Shown one piece after another: positions 1 to 9,475 of a DNA stretch of 64,000 nt. The notes below the pieces were generated by a model that saw only the letters and a program-made list of their open reading frames with translations, did not search any database and was not told the origin of the DNA. The translations under genes were made by a program, and so were the position numbers. How positions within the stretch are numbered: the stretch's first letter is position 1; every line of letters begins with the position of its first letter. The stretch is from Nocardioides sp. L-11A (lineage in GTDB: Bacteria; Actinomycetota; Actinomycetes; Propionibacteriales; Nocardioidaceae): assembly GCA_029961745.1 (NCBI GenBank), contig CP124680.1, forward strand, positions 806,001 through 870,000, in the 5' to 3' direction.

Positions 1-520
1 GCGACTGCGCGAGGTGCTCGAGGGTGCCCTTGGAGAGCTTGTAGCCGGAGTACTCGGGCTGGCTGCTGTAGATGACGCAGGAGTTGACCATGATCACCGA
101 GCCGCCGATCTTGTCCTCGCTCTGCGCGAGGGCGTCGGCGAACAGGGCGGACAGCCGCAGCGGCGCGAACACATTGGTCTCGTTGGCGGTGCGCAGGCCG
201 TCGAGGTCGAGCGTGCTGATCGGGTCCATCGGCGGGATGCCGAAGGCGTTGTTGATCAGGCAGTCGACCTTCCCGAACTCGTCGAGCGCCGCCTCGACCA
301 GCGCCTTGCGCTGGTCCTCGTCGGTGATGTCGGTCGGTACGACGAGCGCCCGGCGCCCGTACGACCGGACCACCTCGGCCATCTTCTCCAGCCGCTTCGG
401 GGTCCGGCTCACCAGGACGAGGTCGGCGCCCATCTTGGCCGCCTCCTCGCCGAGGGAGCGTCCGAGGCCCGGCCCGACGCCGGAGAGCACGACGACCTTG
501 TCGGTCAGCAGATCCACCAT
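1..520 (-). CDS. SDR family oxidoreductase (3' end outside window)
   Basis: NAD(P)-dependent short-chain dehydrogenase/reductase; 173 residues are visible and the C-terminus runs off the left edge. The ATG at 520 gives MVDLLTDKVVVLSG, then the Rossmann glycine motif SGVGPGLG, NNAFG in place of the usual NNAG, the catalytic Ser in MVNSCV and the Tyr/Lys pair in GYKLSK (YxxxK). A KstR-type operator lies 12 bases upstream, so a role in steroid side-chain or ring oxidation or reduction is likely by context; the substrate cannot be read from the sequence. The family call is firm, the pathway is inference. Confidence 0.9.
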   Translation of the reverse strand, partial: MVDLLTDKVVVLSGVGPGLGRSLGEEAAKMGADLVLVSRTPKRLEKMAEVVRSYGRRALVVPTDITDEDQRKALVEAALDEFGKVDCLINNAFGIPPMDPISTLDLDGLRTANETNVFAPLRLSALFADALAQSEDKIGGSVIMVNSCVIYSSQPEYSGYKLSKGTLEHLAQS

Positions 521-531
521 GGCGCACAGAG

Positions 532-545
532 TAGAACGTGTTTCA
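532..545. promoter_or_regulatory. KstR-type operator (site 1)
   Basis: TAGAACGTGTTTCA fits the TnnAACnnGTTnnA consensus known for KstR, the TetR-family repressor of cholesterol catabolism in mycobacteria and rhodococci. It sits 12 bases upstream of the SDR start at 520 and 76 bases from the divergent aldo/keto reductase start, so it could control either or both. The right half-site is imperfect (TTTCA rather than TTCTA). Confidence 0.65.
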
Positions 546-621
546 GTTTTCGGGAAGGGGTTCCTGCTGCCGCCGTGGCCGACCGGCGGAATAGTCGCGG
601 ACGGGAGTCGTTGGAACGGAG

Positions 622-1470
622 GTGAGCACTCCGCGGATCGACCTCAACGACCAGACCTCCATCCCCCAGTTCGGCGTCGGCGTGTGGCAGGTGCCGCCGG
701 GGGACGCGGAGCGCGTGGTGTCCGACGCCCTCGAGCTCGGCTACCGCCACGTCGACACCGCCCAGATGTACGGCAACGAGGAGGGTGTCGGCGCCGCCAT
801 CGCACGGTCCGGCCTCGCCCGCGAGGACCTCTACGTCACCACCAAGCTCAACAACAACCGCCACGAGCCGGGCGCGGCCAAGGACTCGCTCCGGGTCTCC
901 CTCGAGAAGCTCGGTCTGGAGAAGGTCGACCTGTTCCTCATCCACTGGCCGCTGCCCACGCGGTACGACGGCGACTTCGTCTCCACCTGGGAGGCGCTGC
1001 TCGAGCTGCGCGAGGCCGGCCTGACCACCTCGGTCGGCGTCTCCAACTTCCAGCCCGGCCACCTCGATCGCATCGTCGAGGCCACCGGCGTCGTCCCGGC
1101 CGTCAACCAGGTCGAGGCGCATCCCTACTTCGCCAACGACGCGGTCCGCGCGGCGACCACGGGCCACGGCGCCCACGTCCAGGCCTGGTCCCCGCTCGGT
1201 CAGGGCGGCGGCGAGCTGAACGACCCGGCGGTGACGGCGCTGGCCGAGCGGTACGCCAAGACGCCCGCCCAGGTGCTGCTGCGCTGGGCGCTGGACCGCG
1301 GCGACATCGTCTTCCCGAAGTCGCTGAGCAGGGCCCGGCTGGCGGAGAACGCCGAGATCTTCGACTTCGCGCTCACCGCCGACGAGGTGGCCGCCCTCGC
1401 CGGGCTCGACAAGGGCGAGGCGGGCCGTCAGGGCCCCAACCCGGACACCTTCGACTGGATCCCCGACTGA
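622..1470 (+). CDS. Aldo/keto reductase
   Basis: NADPH-dependent aldo/keto reductase of 282 residues, a full-length TIM-barrel family member close to 2,5-didehydrogluconate/xylose-type reductases. The catalytic tetrad is visible as Asp45, Tyr50 (HVDTAQMYGNE), Lys75 (TTKLN) and His108 (LIHWP). SVGVSNF and the late FPKS cofactor motif are present. The GTG start lies just behind a GGAACGGAGG stretch. It is divergent from the SDR across a KstR-type box, so a carbonyl (possibly 3-keto or 17-keto steroid) substrate is conceivable; general aldehyde reduction is equally possible. Confidence 0.93.
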   Translation: MSTPRIDLNDQTSIPQFGVGVWQVPPGDAERVVSDALELGYRHVDTAQMYGNEEGVGAAIARSGLAREDLYVTTKLNNNRHEPGAAKDSLRVSLEKLGLEKVDLFLIHWPLPTRYDGDFVSTWEALLELREAGLTTSVGVSNFQPGHLDRIVEATGVVPAVNQVEAHPYFANDAVRAATTGHGAHVQAWSPLGQGGGELNDPAVTALAERYAKTPAQVLLRWALDRGDIVFPKSLSRARLAENAEIFDFALTADEVAALAGLDKGEAGRQGPNPDTFDWIPD

Positions 1471-1507
1471 TCCCCACCTGGGCCCCGCCGGATCCCCCCA
1501 CCGCCCG

Positions 1508-1580
1508 CCGGGCGTCATACCCGGCATTCGAGTCGTCAGAGCCTCCCAATGACGACCCGAATGCCGGGTACGACGCCCGG
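1508..1580. terminator. Bidirectional hairpin between convergent genes
   Basis: A long inverted repeat has arms at 1508-1538 and 1550-1580, beginning CCGGGCGTCATACCCGG and ending CCGGGTACGACGCCCGG, with an 11-base loop and a few mismatches. It lies in the 124-base gap between the ends of two convergent genes, which fits a shared terminator. No U-tract is seen, as is common in high-GC actinobacteria. Confidence 0.7.
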
Positions 1581-1594
1581 TGGGTGCCGCCGCG

Positions 1595-2755
1595 CTACGA
1601 GATCATCCGGCGCGCGACGGCCCGCTGCCGGGCGGTGATCCGGGCGGCGTACTCCTCGACCGACAGTGCGGCCAGGCCGGGCAGGTGCTTCGGGACCTCG
1701 GCCACCGGCACGATCTCGACGCTCGGTCCGTCGGAGGCCGCGAGGGAGCGGGTGAGCTGCTGCCAGCGGAGCATGATCGGGCCGGTGCGATGGCCGGTGG
1801 TCTCCAGCCAGTTGGCGACCGGGGCGCCGTCGGGCCCGGGTGGGCGCTCGGAGATGACGAACCGCATCACGCCGTCGTCGTCGGTGACGGCCTGGGCCTT
1901 GGTCAGCGAGGTCTGGTGCGTCTCGTAGTCGGTCGAGACATACCAGTCCGACCCGATCTGGATCGCCTGGTAGGTGCAGTCGTCGCAGCGGGGGACGGAC
2001 ACGATCATCGCCTCGTCCTCGGCCAGCCCGTAGTGGCCGATCGAGGAGAACTGCGACGACAAGCCGCCCGGCGTCGGAGCGGGGACGGTCAACGTGTTGA
2101 CCGGCTCCTTGTACTGGAAGAAGTGGGGGAAGGCGAACCAGGTCTGGATCGAGCCGATCAGCGAGCGCGCCGCGATCTCGTACTGCCGGCGCAGCAGGTC
2201 CGCGGTCGGCTCCCGGCGCGGCCGGCCGAGGGTGTCGGGGCGCTCGATGGTGAGCGTGCCGCGCTCCTCGGTGTCCCAGTCGTTGAAGACCTCGCGCACG
2301 ATCAGCGTCTTCGCGCCCTGCTCGGCGACGTAGGTGAACTCGAAGGAGCCGTCCGGCCCGATCTCCAGCTCGCGCTCGTCGAAGGCCATCATCGAGGTGG
2401 CGGCCGAGTCGGCGCTGTAGGCGCCGCCCATCACCTGGAAGGACAGGTCGGCCGAGGTCCCCCGCCGGCCGCGCACGACGTACTCGACGCCCTCGCGCAG
2501 GTAGGCGTTGAAGTAGATCGCGTCCGGATTGTCCAGGCCCTGCCGGGAGAACTGGTGGGTCGGGTTGATGAACAGCGGCTGCTCGAGGTCGTAGTCGAAG
2601 GCCGTCTGCATCGCCATCCGGATCCGTCCGGCGAGGTACTCGTAGCCCTCGATCCGGTCGGCCTCGCTGTCGATGAACGGCGCGTTCGCGATCAGCTCCT
2701 CGGCCTCGGCGATCGCGTCCCGCAGCGGCTGGGTCAGGTCGAGGGAGGCGGACAT
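1595..2755 (-). CDS. Conserved protein, DUF1214-like C-terminus
   Basis: 386 residues, no signal peptide or membrane segment. The N-terminal half resembles no enzyme I can name. The C-terminal part (GSDWYVSTDYETHQ, then FVISE and ANWLETTGHRTGPIMLRW) has the look of DUF1214 proteins, which end in an NWL-containing beta-rich stretch. A possible metal site CDDC lies mid-protein. The ATG overlaps the stop of the upstream oxidoreductase by one base (TGATG), so the two are translationally coupled and share the KstR-type promoter. A role in steroid or related lipid metabolism is inferred only from context. Confidence 0.75.
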   Translation of the reverse strand: MSASLDLTQPLRDAIAEAEELIANAPFIDSEADRIEGYEYLAGRIRMAMQTAFDYDLEQPLFINPTHQFSRQGLDNPDAIYFNAYLREGVEYVVRGRRGTSADLSFQVMGGAYSADSAATSMMAFDERELEIGPDGSFEFTYVAEQGAKTLIVREVFNDWDTEERGTLTIERPDTLGRPRREPTADLLRRQYEIAARSLIGSIQTWFAFPHFFQYKEPVNTLTVPAPTPGGLSSQFSSIGHYGLAEDEAMIVSVPRCDDCTYQAIQIGSDWYVSTDYETHQTSLTKAQAVTDDDGVMRFVISERPPGPDGAPVANWLETTGHRTGPIMLRWQQLTRSLAASDGPSVEIVPVAEVPKHLPGLAALSVEEYAARITARQRAVARRMIS

Positions 2756-3645
2756 CAGCCGTTCACCTTCGCGATGACGTTCTCGGCGTACTGCTCGAGG
2801 TGCTTGATCTTCGTCTCCAGCGGCTCGGTGTCGGGCCCCTTGATGTAGGGGACCCGGAAGCCGACGATGCAGTCGGTGACCCCCCTGTCCTCGAGCCGCT
2901 TGACGCCGTCGACGGTGTAGGCGTCGTAGGAGATCACGTGCACCTCGAAGTCGTCGCGGGTGTCGCCCTCCTCGGCTCGGATCTCGGCGAGCCGGGTCAG
3001 CAGCCGGTCGAGCTCCTCGCCGTCGCCGCCGGCGTGCATCCACCCGTCGCCCTTGCGTACGGCGCGCCGCAGCGCCGCGTCGGAGTGCCCGCCGACGAGC
3101 AGCGGGATCCGCTCGGTCGGGGCGGGGCACTGCTGGAGCGGCTCGATGTCGTAGAACTCGCCCTGGTAGCCGAAGAACGTCGGCTCGTCGCCGGGCTGGG
3201 TGAGCCCGCGCAGGATGTCCATGCACTCGTCCATCCGCTTGCCGCGCCTCTCCCACGGCACGCCCATGGCCGCGAAGTCCTCGGGCCACGGGGAGAGCCC
3301 CACGCCGAGGCCGAGCCGGTTGCCGGACAGGAACGCCAGCGACGACGCCTGCTTGGCGACGAGCACGGGCGGCCGGATCGGCAGCTTGAGCACGAACGGC
3401 GTGAGCCGCAGGCTGCTGGTCACGGCGAAGAGGTGGCTGCACAGGATGAACGTCTCGATGAACTGCTTGCCGAGGAGGAACTCGCGGTCACCGGTGTCGG
3501 TGTAGGGGTACTTCGAGTCGGACTCCTGCGGGTAGATCAGGCTGTCCGCGATGGTCATCGACGTGTAGCCAGTCGCCTCGCAGGCCTGGGCGAGCGGGGC
3601 GTAGTAGTCGGCGTGGGTCATGCCCTCGGCGAAGGAGAAGCGCAT
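2755..3645 (-). CDS. LLM-class F420-dependent oxidoreductase
   Basis: 296-residue luciferase-like monooxygenase-fold protein expected to use reduced coenzyme F420. Visible features are the N-terminal MRFSFAEGMTHADYY strand-helix, an LPIRPPVLVAKQASSLAFLS segment, the RLGLGVGLSPWPEDFAAMG loop and PLLVGGHSDAALRRA, all typical of this family. The ATG is 10 bases from a perfect KstR-type palindrome. F420-dependent LLM proteins occur in mycobacterial KstR regulons (Rv3520c is one), which supports a steroid role. It is the first gene of a two-gene operon with the DUF1214-like protein. Confidence 0.9.
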   Translation of the reverse strand: MRFSFAEGMTHADYYAPLAQACEATGYTSMTIADSLIYPQESDSKYPYTDTGDREFLLGKQFIETFILCSHLFAVTSSLRLTPFVLKLPIRPPVLVAKQASSLAFLSGNRLGLGVGLSPWPEDFAAMGVPWERRGKRMDECMDILRGLTQPGDEPTFFGYQGEFYDIEPLQQCPAPTERIPLLVGGHSDAALRRAVRKGDGWMHAGGDGEELDRLLTRLAEIRAEEGDTRDDFEVHVISYDAYTVDGVKRLEDRGVTDCIVGFRVPYIKGPDTEPLETKIKHLEQYAENVIAKVNG

Positions 3646-3655
3646 CCCGCAACAC

Positions 3656-3669
3656 TAGAACCTGTTCTA
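3656..3669. promoter_or_regulatory. KstR-type operator (site 2), perfect palindrome
   Basis: TAGAACCTGTTCTA has perfect TAGAAC/GTTCTA half-sites around a two-base centre and matches TnnAACnnGTTnnA at every fixed position. It lies between divergent starts at 3645 and 3683, 10 and 13 bases away, so one repressor dimer could shut both operons. Confidence 0.8.
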
Positions 3670-3682
3670 CATTTCTGCCAGA

Positions 3683-4177
3683 GTGAGTTCCATGGCAGCG
3701 ACCAAGCCGAAGCCCGACGGCCTCGACAAGCCGATCGTCGCGAAGATCATCAAGTACGGCGCCAAGGCCAATGTGCGGATCTACCGGCTCACCAATGGCC
3801 GCATCGGCGCGAAGTGGCGCATCGGCGCGGGCTGGCGGAAGCCGGTCCCGGTGCTGCTGCTCGACCACGTCGGGCGCAAGAGCGGTGCGCGCTTCACCAC
3901 GCCGCTGCTCTACCTCGCCGACGGGCCGGACCTGGTCGTCGTCGGCTCCCAGGGCGGGCTGCCGAAGAACCCCCAGTGGTTCCACAACCTGGTCGCGAAC
4001 CCGGACGCCACGGTCGCCGTACCGGGGGAGCGGAGCCGGGCGGTCCGGGCCCGGGTCGCCGGTGCCGAGGAGCGCGCCGCCCTGTGGCCGCGCCTGGTCG
4101 ACCTCTACGCCGACTTCGACAACTACCAGGCCTGGACCGACCGGGAGATCCCGGTCGTCGTCCTCGAGCCGCGCTGA
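3683..4177 (+). CDS. Ddn-type F420-binding nitroreductase-family protein
   Basis: 164-residue split-beta-barrel protein of the deazaflavin-dependent nitroreductase (Ddn/FDOR) family. The hallmark run is present: PVLLLDHVGRKSGARFTTPL, then VVVGSQGG, PQWFHNLVANPDATV and a C-terminal FDNYQAWTDREIPVVVLEPR. Such proteins bind F420 and reduce quinones, nitroaromatics or enones. GTG 3683 or ATG 3692 could start it; GTG is kept. Opposite an F420-dependent LLM across one KstR-type operator, it suggests two F420 steps under the same signal. Confidence 0.92.
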   Translation: MSSMAATKPKPDGLDKPIVAKIIKYGAKANVRIYRLTNGRIGAKWRIGAGWRKPVPVLLLDHVGRKSGARFTTPLLYLADGPDLVVVGSQGGLPKNPQWFHNLVANPDATVAVPGERSRAVRARVAGAEERAALWPRLVDLYADFDNYQAWTDREIPVVVLEPR

Positions 4178-4202
4178 CCCCGACCCGACCGAGGAGCCCA
4201 CC

Positions 4203-4634
4203 GTGGACCTGCAGGAGCTGATCGACCGCGCCGAGATCACCGACGCGATCACCCGCTACACCCTCGCCGTCGACGACGGCGACTTCGACGCCCTCGACAC
4301 CGTGTTCACGCCCGACGCCCACATCGACTACACCGAGAGCGGGGGCGTCGTCGACAGCTACCCGGTCGTCAAGGCGTGGCTCGCCGAGGCGCTGCCCGGC
4401 TTCTCGCAGCACCGCGTGCACCTGGTCGGGCAGGTCGCCGTCGACTTCGCCGGCACCCGCGACGAGGCCGACGTGACCGCCTACTTCCACAACCCCATGC
4501 GGATCGCGGACGGCAGGGGCGGGGAGCGGGTCGTCGAGGTCGGTGGCCGCTACCGGCACACGTTCGTGCGTACGACGGACGGCTGGCGCTCGCGCCGGCT
4601 GCACGAGCAGGTGGTCTGGACGCGCGGGTTCTGA
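4203..4634 (+). CDS. SnoaL-like (NTF2-fold) protein
   Basis: 143-residue cone-shaped NTF2-like protein of the SnoaL_4 type: LIDRAEITDAITRYTLAVDDGD and FTPDAHIDYTESGG match the helical start and first strand, with the closing TDGWRSRRLHEQVVW. Members include ketosteroid isomerases, dehydratases and ring hydroxylase small subunits. GTG start behind GAGGAG, 25 bases after the Ddn-type gene, so probably the same KstR-controlled operon. A steroid isomerase, hydratase or non-enzymatic binding role is possible; I cannot choose between them. Confidence 0.85.
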   Translation: MDLQELIDRAEITDAITRYTLAVDDGDFDALDTVFTPDAHIDYTESGGVVDSYPVVKAWLAEALPGFSQHRVHLVGQVAVDFAGTRDEADVTAYFHNPMRIADGRGGERVVEVGGRYRHTFVRTTDGWRSRRLHEQVVWTRGF

Positions 4635-4676
4635 GCGCGGTTTCGGGTTTTTCGGGCCCGTCTGGACAATGGTCGG

Positions 4677-5276
4677 GTGAGCGACCAGCAGCAGCCCCCT
4701 GCCGAACGTCCCGTGCTCAACGGGCTGGTGGCGCTGATCGCGGTCGGGCTCGGTGTCGGCCTGATCCTGGGCGTCGTGGCCCTGGTCGGCACCAAGGTGC
4801 TCGGCATCGGGGCTGACGACGGCGACGCGGCCGGGGAGTCGACGGTCCGTCAGTCGATGTACCTGCCGACCCCGGTGGAGACCGACGAGGCCACCGGGCC
4901 CCTGGTCACGCTGCACACCGAGGACACCGACGAACCGACCGGCGACGCGGAGACCGCCGTCCCCGAGGACGAGCCGACCACCGAGCTCACCAGCGAGAGC
5001 GCCGCCGGCCAGATCTCGCTGCAGGCGCTCGCGACGTCCGTCGCCAGCGGCGAGCGGATCTACTTCAGCGGCGTGTACCCGGGCGGCGAGGGCGCGATCC
5101 TGTGGGTCCAGCGCTTCGAGAACGGCGACTGGGCCGACTTCCCGGCCAGTGTCGGCGTCACCAACGGCACCTTCTCCAGCTACATCTTCACCGGCGTCAG
5201 CGGCGTCAACCGCTTCCGTGTCGTCGACCGCGACAGCGGCACGACGAGCAACGAGATCAGCGTCACCGTCGGCTGA
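4677..5276 (+). CDS. Single-pass membrane-anchored protein, unknown
   Basis: 199 residues. A short cytoplasmic N-terminus (to about residue 13) is followed by one hydrophobic helix (about 14-40), an acidic Thr/Glu-rich linker (about 50-115) and a compact beta-rich extracytoplasmic domain ending DRDSGTTSNEISVTVG, which looks like an Ig-like fold. Not recognised as a named family. The GTG start is chosen because it precedes SDQQQPP and fits the following membrane segment; a clear Shine-Dalgarno is not seen. Confidence 0.75.
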   Translation: MSDQQQPPAERPVLNGLVALIAVGLGVGLILGVVALVGTKVLGIGADDGDAAGESTVRQSMYLPTPVETDEATGPLVTLHTEDTDEPTGDAETAVPEDEPTTELTSESAAGQISLQALATSVASGERIYFSGVYPGGEGAILWVQRFENGDWADFPASVGVTNGTFSSYIFTGVSGVNRFRVVDRDSGTTSNEISVTVG

Positions 5277-5288
5277 GCGGGCCGCGCG

Positions 5289-5984
5289 ATGATCGTCACC
5301 GTCGACCTGTTCAGTGCGGCGACCGACACCCGCACGGGCGCCGGGGCGGTGCTCGGCCGGATCGCCGAGGAGCGGGGGTGGGGCCTCGACGGCACCGTGC
5401 TGTACGACGTCTGGGACCGCCACAACAAGGGGCTGCAGCGGGAGGCGCGTGCTCCGCGGACCTTCACCCAGGTGTCGCGGGAGGCGCTGCGCCGTGCGTA
5501 CGACGAGCTCGGCCTCGACTCGGGGAGCGCCGGCGGCGACCTGGCCCGGCTGCACGACGCCGTCGGCGACTGGCCGCTGTGGCCCGACGTGGCCGAGGGC
5601 CTGCGCCGGCTCGCCGCCGTCGCCCGCGTCGGTCTGCTGTCGAACGTCGACGACCACCTCGCGCGGCGGTCCCGGGCGGCGGCGCTGGTCGACCCCGACC
5701 TGCTGCTGACCTCGCAGCGGCTCGGCGCCTTCAAGCCGTCCCCGGAGATCTACCTGGCCGCCGTACGGGCCGTGGCGCCGGAGCGACTGGTCCACGTCGC
5801 CGCGTCGGCGCGCGACGTGCGCGGCGCGCTGGAGGCCGGGATCGCCGTGGTCCGGCTGGCCCGCCCGGGTCATGCGGTCGACCCGGACGGCCCGGAGCCG
5901 TCGGTCGAGGTGGCGGACGCCGGCGAGCTCGCCGACGTCGTCGGCGCGCTCGGGGCCGGGCGGCCGGCGCCACCGACCGCGTGA
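5289..5984 (+). CDS. HAD-family hydrolase
   Basis: 231-residue haloacid-dehalogenase-like hydrolase. Motif I begins at Asp6 (VDLFSAAT, resembling the D-x-[YF]-G-T form of 2-haloacid dehalogenases rather than DxD), motif II is LLSNVDD (Ser118-Asn119), motif III Lys149 in LGAFKPSPE, and motif IV is reduced to SARDVRGALEAG. The absence of the second motif-I Asp suggests dehalogenase-like or altered chemistry rather than a classic phosphatase. Its stop overlaps the next start by four bases (GTGA). Confidence 0.88.
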   Translation: MIVTVDLFSAATDTRTGAGAVLGRIAEERGWGLDGTVLYDVWDRHNKGLQREARAPRTFTQVSREALRRAYDELGLDSGSAGGDLARLHDAVGDWPLWPDVAEGLRRLAAVARVGLLSNVDDHLARRSRAAALVDPDLLLTSQRLGAFKPSPEIYLAAVRAVAPERLVHVAASARDVRGALEAGIAVVRLARPGHAVDPDGPEPSVEVADAGELADVVGALGAGRPAPPTA

Positions 5985-6754
5985 GCGGCCTCGACCAGCT
6001 CGTCGTCGTCCTGGCCGGACTCGGCGCCGGGGTGCTGAGCACCACGGTCGGCGTCGCGTCGCTGCTGAGCTTCCCGGTGCTGCTCGCGGTCGGACTGCCG
6101 CCCGTGGTCGCGAACGTGAGCAACACGATCGGCCTGGTCCCCTCGGGCGTCGGCGGCGGCCTCGGCTACCGCGAGGAGCTGCGCGTCCAGCCCCGGGTCA
6201 CGGTGGCGGTCATGGTCCTGACCGGCCTCGGGGGCGCCGCCGGCGCGGCGCTGCTGCTGGCCCTGCCGCCCGGTGTCTTCGAGGCGATCGTGCCGTGGCT
6301 GATCCTCGGCACCTGCCTCCTGGTCGGTATCCAGCCGCGCCTCTCCGCCTGGCTGGCCGACCGCCGCGCCCGGGCCGGCGGCGAGCTGCGCCCGCGGCTG
6401 CGGCTCTCGACCCCGGCGACCGGGTTCGTGGTGCTGACCGGGGTCTACGGCGGCTACTTCGGCGCCGGGGCCGGGGTGATGATGCTCGCGACGCTCGCCC
6501 TCGCGCTCGACATCGACCTGCGGGTGCTCGCCGGGATCCGCACCACCGCGCTGCTGGCCTCCAACCTCGTGGCTGCCGCCGTGTTCGTCGTCGTCGCCGA
6601 GGTGGACTGGCGCGCCGTGGCGCTGCTGTCGGTGAGCTCGATCGTCGGCGGCTACGTCGGCGCCCGGGTCGCCCGCCGGCTCCCGGCGGCGGTCCTGCGG
6701 GCCCTCGTGGTGGCGGCCGGCAGCACCGCGTCGGTGGCGATGCTGGTCCGCTGA
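5981..6754 (+). CDS. Sulfite exporter TauE/SafE family permease
   Basis: 257-residue integral membrane protein with about eight helices arranged as two similar halves. The TauE/SafE signature is seen at the start (GLGAGVLSTTVGVASLLSFP) and again in the second half (GVYGGYFGAGAGVMM). Members export or import sulfite, sulfoacetate or other small anions; substrate unknown here. GTG start inside the stop of the HAD hydrolase gene, so the pair is co-translated. Confidence 0.92.
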   Translation: MSGLDQLVVVLAGLGAGVLSTTVGVASLLSFPVLLAVGLPPVVANVSNTIGLVPSGVGGGLGYREELRVQPRVTVAVMVLTGLGGAAGAALLLALPPGVFEAIVPWLILGTCLLVGIQPRLSAWLADRRARAGGELRPRLRLSTPATGFVVLTGVYGGYFGAGAGVMMLATLALALDIDLRVLAGIRTTALLASNLVAAAVFVVVAEVDWRAVALLSVSSIVGGYVGARVARRLPAAVLRALVVAAGSTASVAMLVR

Positions 6755-6825
6755 GGCCGGTCCCCGAGGTTTCTCGCCGGCCCGGGAACAACCCGCCGGA
6801 CCCCGCCGTTGGAGCCTGTGTCAGA

Positions 6826-6846
6826 CTTGAGTCCATCCGGCTCAAC
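6826..6846. promoter_or_regulatory. HspR-associated inverted repeat (HAIR) upstream of dnaK
   Basis: CTTGAGT-N7-GCTCAAC lies 41 bases before the dnaK start, one base off the CTTGAGT-N7-ACTCAAG consensus bound by the HspR repressor. Its cognate repressor is encoded four genes downstream (10699-11148), giving the usual negative feedback with DnaK as co-repressor. Confidence 0.85.
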
Positions 6847-6887
6847 TAACTTGCATCACGATCGTCACGCACGGAGGAGAAACACAC

Positions 6888-8752
<1,865 letters not shown>

Positions 8753-8756
<4 letters not shown>

Positions 8757-9331
8757 CCGACGAGAAGCCGAACCCGGAGGAGGGGGAGCTGCAGGAGACT
8801 GCGGCTCCCTCGCCCGAGGGCCGGGAGCCCGACGCCGAGGTCCCCGCTGCCGAGGCCGGCGAGACCGACGCCGAGGCGACCCCCGAGGCCGACGAGCTCA
8901 CCGTCACCAAGATGGAGCTGGAGGAGCGCACCCTCGACCTGCAGCGGCTGCAGGCGGAGTTCCTCAACTACAAGCGCCGGGTCGAGCGCGATCGCGAGCT
9001 ACTGCGCGAGAACGCGACGTACGCCGCGCTCACGCCGATCATCGACGTCCTCGACGCGATCGACCGGGCCCGCGACCACGAGCCGCTCGAGGGCGGCTTC
9101 AAGGCCGTGGCCGAGCAGCTCGAGCGGGTGGTCGCCGGCCTGGGCCTGACCAAGTTCGGCGAGGTCGGCGACGCCTTCGACCCGACCATCCACGAGGCCC
9201 TCTCGCACATCGGCACCGACGCCGAGGTCGAGGTCACCACGTGCAAGGTGATCGCCAAGGCCGGCTACAAGATGGGCGAGCGGGTGGTCCGCGCCGCGCA
9301 GGTGCTGGTGGTCGACCCGGCCGACGGTTGA
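8753..9331 (+). CDS. grpE: Nucleotide exchange factor GrpE
   Basis: 192 residues. GrpE releases ADP from DnaK. A long acidic, disordered head (about 1-45) leads into the coiled-coil [19 protein letters not shown] and the C-terminal beta domain with [19 protein letters not shown] and [12 protein letters not shown] start overlaps the dnaK stop by four bases, a sign of coupled translation. Confidence 0.97.
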
Positions 9332-9343
9332 GATGCCGGTGCT

Positions 9344-9415
9344 GTTGAGTTTCCGCGAACTCGGGCTTGAGTTGCCTCTCAGGGCAGGTCGAGGGGGAGT
9401 TCGCGGCAACTCAAC
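9344..9415. repeat. 19-bp inverted repeat between grpE and dnaJ
   Basis: GTTGAGTTTCCGCGAACTC (9344-9362) pairs with 9397-9415 at 18 of 19 positions across a 34-base loop. The outer ends, GTTGAGT and ACTCAAC, are the same half-sites found in the HspR repeats before dnaK and clpB, but at much wider spacing. The loop contains another CTTGAGTTGCC. It may form an RNA hairpin inside the dnaK operon mRNA or act as an extra HspR contact region. Confidence 0.75.
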
Positions 9416-9460
9416 GGTGAGTTTGACGCAAGTCAACGGTGAGTTCGAGGAAAGTCAACG
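9411..9460. repeat. 22-bp tandem repeat upstream of dnaJ
   Basis: Two 22-base units (9411-9432 and 9433-9454), both starting TCAACGGTGAGTT and ending AAG, are followed by a third start TCAACGAG that runs into the dnaJ ribosome site AGAGGAGGG. The first unit begins inside the right arm of the neighbouring inverted repeat. Confidence 0.75.
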
Positions 9461-9475
9461 AGAGGAGGGTGGGCG

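Noticed and set aside
9344-9415. A third canonical HAIR site
   Set aside because: Half-sites match HspR but the spacing is not the 7 bases of a true HAIR; it is kept only as a repeat with possible HspR relevance.
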